Shown here one piece after another: positions 1 through 4,489 of a DNA stretch of 5,803 nucleotides (positions are counted from its first letter, which is position 1; each line of letters opens with the position of its first letter). This DNA is from an uncultured Mycoplasmatota bacterium (lineage in GTDB: Bacteria; Bacillota_I; Bacilli_A; RF39; UBA660). The stretch lies in the NCBI GenBank assembly GCA_946494435.1, contig CAMMBO010000053.1, forward strand, positions 1-5,803, written 5' to 3'. The notes beneath the pieces were generated by a model. It did no database searches. It worked only from the letters and a program-made list of their open reading frames with translations, and was not told the origin of the DNA. The position numbers and the translations under genes were made by a program.

Positions 1-1
1 T

Positions 2-1561
2 ATTTTGTAAAAACTCATTCATAATTAACTCTTTAGCAGCACTAGCCATTTTACCATGAACTAAATCTATTTTATATTTACTACCAAAAGCAAGTGTCAT
101 CTTCTCTTTCAAATCATTTACATTAGTTAAATCACTGTTTTCACTTTCTTCTATTAAAGGAGCGATAACATATATCTGATGACCTTGTTTTAACTCTTCA
201 TACATCATTTCTAAAACATCTTTAATCTCTTTATTAGTCTTAACTACTGTCTTAATCTTCTTTCTACCCTTAGGTCTTGTCTTAATAGTAGAAACATCCA
301 TATCTCCATAAATAGTTAAAGCATAAGTTCTTGGAATTGGAGTTGCACTCATATACAAAGTATCAGGCTTTTGTCCCTTATTCTGTAAGTTAGCTCTTTG
401 ATTAACCCCAAAACGATGTTGTTCATCGGTTATTACAAGTCCTAAATTATGATAAGTAACATCATCTTGAATTAATGCATGAGTACCAACAATTATATCT
501 ATATCCCCGTTCTTTAACTCTTCATAAATTAAGTCTTTTTCTTTTTTAGGAGTTGAACCTGTAAGTAAAGCCATATTTAAATTATAATCTTTAAAGATAT
601 CTTTTAAATTACTAAAGTGTTGTGTTGCAAGTATCTCAGTAGGAGCCATTAAAGCACTTTGATAACCACTTAAATAGTTAGCATACATCGCTATAAAAGA
701 AACAATAGTCTTACCACTACCAACATCACCTTGTAATAATCTATTCATTCTATTAGGACTTTCTAAGTCTTTAATAATAGTATTGACAGCAGTTACTTGA
801 TCTTTAGTAAGTTCATATGGAAGATGGGAAATAAATTCATCTACTTTAGATTCATCTATACTTCTTGCAATACCACTGTTTGCCTTCTTATTCTCTTCTT
901 TTAAGTAATTAATCTTAAACATAAACTCAAATAACTCTTCATACTTAAGTCTTATCATCGCTTCTTTTAACTTCTCTTTACTAGGTGGATTATGTACTAT
1001 ATTTAAAGCAAGTCTCTTATTAGAAAAATTATACTTCTCTTGATACTTTAACGGAATACTATCATGTATCTCTTTACTTTGACTAAGTAAAGCCATATTA
1101 ATATATAAAGCCATATTTTTATTAGTTAAGCCGCTAGTTAAATGATAAACTGGCTCTATCTTTACTTTATTAGAAAGTGACTCCATCTTTATTTCTGAAG
1201 CTGTTATAACATTTTTAGGTTTATCAAACTTACCTATTACAGTAACAGTAGTTCCAACAGTAAGTTGACTTTTTAAGAAAGCCCTATTAAATATTGATAC
1301 TCCCACAACTCCACTAGCAGTTACTAATCTAAAGTTCATCTTATTAAGTCCTGCTTTAAATCTAACTAATATGGGGCTACTTTCTATTTTTCCATCTATA
1401 ATTATATGATCTCCATCATTTGTTTCGGCTAAATTTCCTCTAACTAAAAATTCATATCTAAAAGGATAATGCGTAACTAAATCATCTACGGTATTTATCC
1501 CTATCTTAGAAAGAAGTGTTAACGCTCTAGGTCCTACACCTTTTATATCTTTTAATGCCAT
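2..1561 (-). CDS. recG: ATP-dependent DNA helicase RecG (3'-truncated by window edge)
   Basis: RecG is a superfamily 2 double-strand DNA translocase that remodels stalled replication forks and branch-migrates recombination intermediates in the cytoplasm. About 520 residues are visible; the family is usually about 670-700 long, so roughly 150 C-terminal residues (the rest of helicase domain 2 and the RecG tail) lie beyond position 1. In order I see an N-terminal helix-hairpin-helix-like start (MALKDIKGVGPRA), the OB-fold wedge region (about residues 50-150), Walker A GDVGSGKT at about residues 278-285, motif Ia APTEILATQH, the DEQH box at about 379-382 followed by RFGVNQR, and motif III SATPIPRT. 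All are intact. I chose ATG 1561 because the purine-rich AAAGAGA sits about 9 nt upstream. An in-frame ATG at 1570 directly abuts that site and would add only MVC. The gene is divergent from the GDPD-like gene. Identification is very secure. Confidence 0.97.
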   Translation of the reverse strand, partial: MALKDIKGVGPRALTLLSKIGINTVDDLVTHYPFRYEFLVRGNLAETNDGDHIIIDGKIESSPILVRFKAGLNKMNFRLVTASGVVGVSIFNRAFLKSQLTVGTTVTVIGKFDKPKNVITASEIKMESLSNKVKIEPVYHLTSGLTNKNMALYINMALLSQSKEIHDSIPLKYQEKYNFSNKRLALNIVHNPPSKEKLKEAMIRLKYEELFEFMFKINYLKEENKKANSGIARSIDESKVDEFISHLPYELTKDQVTAVNTIIKDLESPNRMNRLLQGDVGSGKTIVSFIAMYANYLSGYQSALMAPTEILATQHFSNLKDIFKDYNLNMALLTGSTPKKEKDLIYEELKNGDIDIIVGTHALIQDDVTYHNLGLVITDEQHRFGVNQRANLQNKGQKPDTLYMSATPIPRTYALTIYGDMDVSTIKTRPKGRKKIKTVVKTNKEIKDVLEMMYEELKQGHQIYVIAPLIEESENSDLTNVNDLKEKMTLAFGSKYKIDLVHGKMASAAKELIMNEFLQN

Positions 1562-1587
1562 ACACACCATCTCTTTTTCTGTCTCAT

Positions 1588-1596
1588 ATTATAGCA
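1588..1596 (-). promoter_or_regulatory. Extended -10 promoter of recG
   Basis: Read on the minus strand, the sequence is TGCTATAAT, a perfect extended -10 element (TGn plus TATAAT). No good -35 is present 17 nt upstream (TTTTAA), which is tolerated when the TG extension exists. Transcription would begin near 1581, leaving a leader of about 20 nt before the recG ATG at 1561. I found no convincing plus-strand promoter for the divergent gene in the same 93-nt gap. Confidence 0.6.
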
Positions 1597-1641
1597 TATT
1601 TTTTAGAATTTTAAAAGAAAATAAAACATAAAATTTTAATA

Positions 1642-1650
1642 AAGGGAGGA
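1642..1650 (+). promoter_or_regulatory. Shine-Dalgarno site of the GDPD-like gene
   Basis: AAGGGAGGA is a near-perfect anti-16S match, ending 4 nt before ATG 1655 (5 nt from GGAGG). It fixes the start codon and suggests the degenerate protein downstream is still efficiently translated. Confidence 0.75.
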
Positions 1651-1654
1651 TGCT

Positions 1655-2383
1655 ATGAAAGTAATTGCAAATGGTGGTGCTTCTACTAAAAATGTCGCTA
1701 GTAATACGTTAGATGCTATTTATTTAGGACTTAACGCTCCATATATTGATGGCTTTAAATTTAAACTTTATTTGACTAAGGACAAAGAGATTATTACTTT
1801 AAGTGATGAAATCGTAAATCTTTTTACAAAAGGAGTTAATGAAATAGATGATTATACTTTAAAAGATTTTTTATATTTTAATGTTGGAAGTAGTGTACAA
1901 AAACAACAGATAGTTACATTAAGACAAATTCTTTATGTTTTTCAAAATAGAGGCAAGTATTTAATACTTGAACTTGCGGACCAAAAAGAAAACAATGCTC
2001 TATTTACTGATTTAGTTTTAAATATGGTAAGAAGTTATTCTAATAATATTAATATTTACCTTGAAAGTGAAAGTAAAGAAATAGTTGAATATCTAAAATC
2101 TACTGATAATTCTTATCCTATCGGTATTAGAGTAACAGAAGAAAGTAGAGATAATTGGTATATAGATGTAGACTTCTATGATATTAATACTACTCTTTTA
2201 GACAACTTTAACATAAGAGATAAGGTTAAGGAAAATAAGCTTATTATGATAGATGAAGTTAATAGAATGGAAGTATTTGATTTAATTTATGCAGAATATC
2301 AAGATATTTTTAATTATATTTATATTATAACTAGCCAAATTGCTAATATTAATGATAATGTGCAAATACAAAATAGAAGATAA
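1655..2383 (+). CDS. Glycerophosphodiester phosphodiesterase-fold protein, probably catalytically inactive
   Basis: The 242-residue protein follows the GDPD (GlpQ/UgpQ) sequence pattern through its N-terminal half. VIANGGAS corresponds to the family's IAHRGAS, SNTLDAIYLGL to ENTLAAFELAL, DGFKFKLYLTKDKEI to DGIELDVQLTKDGVP, the next SDE to HDE, then a T-L-K-D-F segment, T-L-R-Q-I-L for the T-L-E-E-V-L strand-helix, and LILELADQ for the NIEIK strand. The residues needed for catalysis and metal binding are replaced: His to Asn6, Arg to Gly7, Glu to Ser16, Glu to Lys35, Asp to Lys37 and His to Ser50. Only the later Glu (106) remains, and its partner Lys is Ala108. The TIM-barrel framework is retained but the active site is not. 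No signal peptide or membrane segment is visible, so it is probably cytosolic. Length matches a normal GDPD (about 240) and there is no frameshift or stop, so it looks like a maintained pseudoenzyme rather than a decaying gene. Its ligand or role is unknown. Fold assignment is by motif reading only. Confidence 0.78.
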   Translation: MKVIANGGASTKNVASNTLDAIYLGLNAPYIDGFKFKLYLTKDKEIITLSDEIVNLFTKGVNEIDDYTLKDFLYFNVGSSVQKQQIVTLRQILYVFQNRGKYLILELADQKENNALFTDLVLNMVRSYSNNINIYLESESKEIVEYLKSTDNSYPIGIRVTEESRDNWYIDVDFYDINTTLLDNFNIRDKVKENKLIMIDEVNRMEVFDLIYAEYQDIFNYIYIITSQIANINDNVQIQNRR

Positions 2384-2400
2384 CTACTACCTTCTATTTT
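2370..2400. terminator. Bidirectional terminator-like inverted repeat overlapping two convergent stop codons
   Basis: AAAATAGAAG (2370-2379) and CTTCTATTTT (2391-2400) form a perfect 10-bp inverted repeat with an 11-nt loop. The loop contains the TAA of the plus-strand gene (2381-2383) and the TAG of the minus-strand gene (2387-2389). T-rich arms leave the hairpin in both directions. The stem is A/T-rich (two G-C pairs), so termination strength may be modest. Confidence 0.5.
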
Positions 2401-2740
2401 TATTGGCAACTTTTCTAATCTTTATTTTAGCTTGTGTCTTTTTGTAATTATCTTTTACACTATTAGGCTTCTCTTCTATTTTTTCTATGATTTTTAAATA
2501 TCTAGAAGCTTTATCATAGAAACCATTTTCTACTAGATAAACAGATGTATATAGCATTATATTAGCCCTATCTTCATCGTTTAATTCAAGGTCTAAAATA
2601 TATTTATCAAGATCATTTAATCTAGTTGGAGATGACGATGAAATTATATTTTTAATACCTAACAACTTTTCTTCATAGAATTCAATTTTCTCATTACTAA
2701 CTTGCTTTTTTACCTTATTTCTTTTCTTAAAACTCTTCAT
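2387..2740 (-). CDS. Small basic helical protein of unknown function (TPR-like core)
   Basis: The product is 117 residues and I do not recognise a family. It has a Lys/Arg-rich N-terminus (residues 2-12), a predicted helical middle and a Lys/Arg-rich C-terminus (100-117). Around residues 58-90 the pattern NIMLYTSVYLVENGFYDKAS followed by RYLKIIEKI resembles one tetratricopeptide-type helix pair (a Gly-x-Tyr-x-x-Ala turn). A single repeat is too little for a firm call. There is no signal peptide or membrane segment. The basic tails could bind nucleic acid, ribosome or an acidic partner; that is inference. The start is supported by GAAGGAGA at 2747-2754, 6 nt upstream of ATG 2740. It is a single-gene unit with its own promoter, convergent with the GDPD-like gene and separated from it by 3 nt. 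Confidence 0.75.
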   Translation of the reverse strand: MKSFKKRNKVKKQVSNEKIEFYEEKLLGIKNIISSSSPTRLNDLDKYILDLELNDEDRANIMLYTSVYLVENGFYDKASRYLKIIEKIEEKPNSVKDNYKKTQAKIKIRKVANKNRR

Positions 2741-2760
2741 ATATTTTCTCCTTCACCTTA

Positions 2761-2789
2761 AGTATAAACCCAAGTCAAAAAATAGTAAA
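2761..2789 (-). promoter_or_regulatory. Sigma-A-type promoter of the 117-residue gene
   Basis: On the minus strand, -35 TTTACT (2789-2784, 4 of 6 consensus) and -10 TATACT (2766-2761, 5 of 6) are separated by exactly 17 nt. The predicted start near 2754 would give a very short leader beginning at the Shine-Dalgarno site. It is divergent from the plus-strand promoter at 2808-2836. Confidence 0.5.
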
Positions 2790-2807
2790 TTTTTTTTCAA
2801 AAAAGTG

Positions 2808-2836
2808 TTGACAAAATAACAACAAATGATTATTAT
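2808..2836 (+). promoter_or_regulatory. Near-consensus sigma-A promoter driving the structured RNA
   Basis: Perfect -35 TTGACA (2808-2813), exactly 17 nt of spacer, then -10 TATTAT (2831-2836, 5 of 6). An A/T-rich tract lies just upstream and could act as an UP element. Transcription is predicted to begin near 2843, immediately at the first hairpin. This is the strongest promoter in the window by inspection. Confidence 0.8.
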
Positions 2837-2842
2837 AAAAAG

Positions 2843-2950
2843 CACCAATTCGGAATTAGGCGAATTGGTCGCTAGTATCACACTAGCCAACCCCTTTTTA
2901 TTCTTTTTTAAGAGACTGCCCTTCAGGGGGTGCAGTCTCTATTTTTATTT
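2843..2950 (+). ncRNA. Candidate small structured RNA or attenuated leader (about 105 nt, three hairpins)
   Basis: Between the promoter and a strong terminator lie three hairpins. Hairpin 1 is a perfect 9-bp stem, ACCAATTCG 2844-2852 with CGAATTGGT 2861-2869, and sits at the predicted 5' end. Hairpin 2 is GCTAGT 2871-2876 with ACTAGC 2882-2887. Then comes an unpaired C- and U-rich stretch (CAACCCC then T-rich, 2888-2909). Hairpin 3 is the terminator at 2911-2940. I see no ribosome binding site or credible ORF inside. The architecture (strong promoter, 5'-capping hairpin, C-rich single-stranded window, intrinsic terminator) resembles Firmicutes trans-acting sRNAs that use C-rich loops. It could instead be the 5' leader of the collagen-like gene, with hairpin 3 as an attenuator. 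I do not recognise it as a named riboswitch or RNA family. Confidence 0.6.
2911..2950 (+). terminator. Rho-independent terminator of the structured RNA
   Basis: AGAGACTGC (2911-2919) pairs perfectly with GCAGTCTCT (2932-2940), closing a loop that contains a five-G run. It is followed by ATTTTTATTT. The opposite strand has no T-tract after the stem, so the element is directional on the plus strand. It ends 72 nt before the collagen-like start codon. Confidence 0.85.
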
Positions 2951-2976
2951 GTAAGCATGACAATAGTCAATACAAA
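2948..2976. repeat. Nested dyad-symmetric element, possible operator
   Basis: TTTGTA (2948-2953) and TACAAA (2971-2976) flank an inner TGAC-AATA-GTCA (2958-2969), giving two nested inverted repeats. The outer arms overlap a weak sigma-A-like pair (TTGTAA 2949-2954, 16 nt, TACAAA 2971-2976), so a bound dimer could block that promoter. In AT-rich DNA part of this may be chance. Confidence 0.3.
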
Positions 2977-2998
2977 ATTTTAACTCCTTCATATTTTA
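2972..2998 (+). promoter_or_regulatory. Possible sigma-K/E-like promoter of the collagen-like gene
   Basis: CATATTTTA (2990-2998) fits the CATAnnnTA -10 pattern of mother-cell sporulation sigma factors. An AC dinucleotide (2972-2973) stands 16 nt upstream, the spacing described for sigma-K. The start would fall near 3004, just at the Shine-Dalgarno site. The pattern is short and AT-rich, so a chance match is quite possible. Support comes mainly from the downstream product resembling spore-surface BclA proteins. Confidence 0.3.
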
Positions 2999-3012
2999 AT
3001 AGTGAAAGGAGT
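2983..3012 (+). promoter_or_regulatory. Hairpin that can sequester the collagen-gene ribosome binding site
   Basis: ACTCCTT (2983-2989) is the exact complement of AAGGAGT (3006-3012), which contains the Shine-Dalgarno core. The stem can extend inward by CA/TG with one bulged A (3005), leaving an 11-nt loop. Any transcript starting upstream of 2983 could therefore fold its ribosome binding site into a stem. Transcripts starting near 3004 would lack the masking arm. Confidence 0.5.
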
Positions 3013-3022
3013 AAAAATAAAT

Positions 3023-3745
3023 ATGAATCAAGAAAATTATGATAGACTTCGTGACAAATGTAAAGACTGCAAAGATAGTTGTCTTTGTGAGGTTGTTAGA
3101 TGTCTAGTTAATGACTGCACTGGTCCTACTGGTCCATGTGGTTGTACAGGACCTACTGGTCCAAAGGGTGCTACAGGTCCAACAGGTGCTACTGGTATGC
3201 AAGGTCCAACAGGGGCAACTGGTGCCACAGGAGCTACAGGAATGCAAGGTCCTACTGGTCCAACTGGAGCTACTGGTGCTACAGGAGCAACAGGTCCATC
3301 AGGAGGATCATTCAATGCTGCTGCTATGGTTCATGATGAAACTAATTCTGTAGTACCAATTAATGAAGCTATTAAACCTGCTATAACTAACCTTTCTAAT
3401 GGTATTACTTATGACCCTACAACTGGTGAATTTATGGTACCACAAACTGGACAATATCTAATTAACTGGTGGTTCAATGTTAGAAGTAAAAACACTAACA
3501 CAGAATGCGAACCAGTCGCTTTAGGTATCGAACTACATCAAACAACACCTGGATTTAACCTTATCGCTCATTCATCTACTCACAATAGACTTTCTTGCTG
3601 TGATACAGGTACAATTAGTGGTAATGCCCTATTCGCTGCTAATGCTAACGATAAATTTAGATTCGTTAATACTTCTAATACAGACTTCCAATTAGTACCA
3701 AATGACCGCTACTCTGCATCATTCTCAGTTACAAGAATCAACTAA
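3023..3745 (+). CDS. Collagen-like (Gly-X-Thr) surface protein with Cys-rich head and BclA/C1q-like C-terminal domain
   Basis: The product is 240 residues. Residues 1-33 form a charged Cys-rich head (Cys 13, 16, 20, 22, 27, 32) with two further Cys at 39 and 41. Residues 34-93 are 20 uninterrupted Gly-X-Y triplets, nearly all ending in Thr (GPT, GAT, with GMQ twice), a composition typical of bacterial collagen-like filaments such as Bacillus BclA. Residues 97-240 resemble the beta-rich C1q/TNF-like trimerisation domain of exosporium proteins (the segment [20 protein letters not shown] is characteristic) and contain Cys 162, 192 and 193. Three chains would form a stalk with a globular tip, cross-linked through the Cys head. 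There is no signal peptide, LPXTG or membrane helix, so a spore coat or exosporium location or another export route is inferred. I chose ATG 3023 because AAAGGAG (3005-3011) lies 11 nt upstream. An in-frame GTG at 3002 lies immediately upstream of that site and has none of its own. It is transcribed alone and followed by a strong terminator. Confidence 0.9.
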   Translation: MNQENYDRLRDKCKDCKDSCLCEVVRCLVNDCTGPTGPCGCTGPTGPKGATGPTGATGMQGPTGATGATGATGMQGPTGPTGATGATGATGPSGGSFNAAAMVHDETNSVVPINEAIKPAITNLSNGITYDPTTGEFMVPQTGQYLINWWFNVRSKNTNTECEPVALGIELHQTTPGFNLIAHSSTHNRLSCCDTGTISGNALFAANANDKFRFVNTSNTDFQLVPNDRYSASFSVTRIN

Positions 3746-3747
3746 CA

Positions 3748-3778
3748 AAAAGGCTCACAGAAACTTGTGAGCTTTTTT
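3748..3778. terminator. Bidirectional intrinsic terminator between the collagen-like gene and uppS
   Basis: GCTCACA (3753-3759) and TGTGAGC (3766-3772) form a perfect 7-bp stem with a 6-nt loop. It is flanked by an A-run on the left and six Ts on the right, so both strands read stem plus T-tract. It ends the collagen-like gene on the plus strand and the nifJ-uppS unit on the minus strand. The TAA of uppS (3779-3777) overlaps the right-hand T-run. Confidence 0.88.
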
Positions 3779-4487
3779 ATTTTGCATTACCAAATCTTCT
3801 ATCACGTTTTCTATAATTATCTAGTGACTCTTCTAAACATTTACTATCAAAGTCTGGAAAATATGTATCTGGAAAATCGTATTCTACATAACTTGACTGA
3901 TATATCATAAAATTACTTATTCGCATTTCCCCACTTGTTCTAATAACAAAGTCAAGTGGTGGTAAATCTTGATAAAGATTTTTACTTACAACTTCTTTAG
4001 TAATATCATCTATATTTAGAGTACCTTCTAATACTTGTTTAGCAACTTTTTTAGCCATATCAACTATCTCATAGTCACCACCATAGTTAAGACAAATATT
4101 TAAAATTCCTCTTGTATTGTTTTTAGTATCATCTGTTGTCTTATCCATTGCCTCAAGGACACTCTTAGGAAGATTTTCACGTCTTCCTGAAAATACTACT
4201 TTAACATTATTTTTCTTAATAGATTCTAACTTACTATTAAATAATGCTACAAATAGTCTCATCAAATAATCTACTTCACTTTTATCTCTTTTAAAATTCT
4301 CAGTAGAAAAAGCATATAAAGAGACAACTTTAATAGAAGTATTCTTATAAATATAATCAAGCAAATTAATGAGATTATCTGCACCTGCTTTATGTCCTAA
4401 ACTTCTGTTTATTCCTCTTTTCTTTGCCCATCTACCATTTCCATCCATAATAATTCCTAAATGATTAGGATATACTACATCACTCAT
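3777..4487 (-). CDS. uppS: Undecaprenyl diphosphate synthase (cis-prenyltransferase)
   Basis: UppS condenses farnesyl diphosphate with eight isopentenyl diphosphates to make the C55 lipid carrier used for peptidoglycan and other wall polymers. It acts in the cytosol at the membrane face. The 236 residues are slightly short of the usual 240-255 but complete. Motifs in order: HLGIIMDGNGRWA with catalytic Asp15, Arg19 and Trp20; the GHKAG loop (His32); LYAFSTENFKR at about 57-67; NICLNYGG in the middle; and the C-terminal IRTSGEMRISNF with a following SSYVEYDF that carries the Mg-binding Glu. The start ATG 4487 is fixed by GAGGAG, 5 nt upstream, which lies inside the final codons and stop of nifJ, so translation is probably coupled. 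cdsA, frr and pyrH, the usual companions, are not adjacent. The specific product length (C55) is inferred from the family and the organism type. Confidence 0.97.
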   Translation of the reverse strand: MSDVVYPNHLGIIMDGNGRWAKKRGINRSLGHKAGADNLINLLDYIYKNTSIKVVSLYAFSTENFKRDKSEVDYLMRLFVALFNSKLESIKKNNVKVVFSGRRENLPKSVLEAMDKTTDDTKNNTRGILNICLNYGGDYEIVDMAKKVAKQVLEGTLNIDDITKEVVSKNLYQDLPPLDFVIRTSGEMRISNFMIYQSSYVEYDFPDTYFPDFDSKCLEESLDNYRKRDRRFGNAK

Positions 4488-4489
4488 AA

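Noticed and set aside
1568..1570. Upstream in-frame ATG for recG
   Set aside because: It directly abuts the purine-rich ribosome binding site and adds only three residues; ATG 1561 has normal spacing.
2871..2909. Second hairpin plus T-rich stretch as a separate terminator
   Set aside because: The stem is only 6 bp and is separated from the T-run by CAACCCC, so it is unlikely to terminate; hairpin 3 is the real terminator.
2844..2950. Known riboswitch (preQ1, T-box or similar)
   Set aside because: I see no conserved core motif of these classes, such as the T-box sequence or a preQ1 aptamer pattern.
3002..3004. GTG as start of the collagen-like gene
   Set aside because: It sits immediately before the Shine-Dalgarno site AAAGGAG and has no ribosome binding site of its own; ATG 3023 is correctly placed.
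3120..3300. CRISPR-like repeat array
   Set aside because: The periodicity is 9 nt and in frame with Gly-X-Thr codons; there are no spacers or fixed direct repeats.
3037..3353. Open reading frames in three other frames across the Gly-X-Thr repeat (for example a Pro-Val-Ala repeat on the minus strand)
   Set aside because: They arise because the triplet repeat lacks stop codons in several frames; they have no ribosome binding sites and low-complexity translations.
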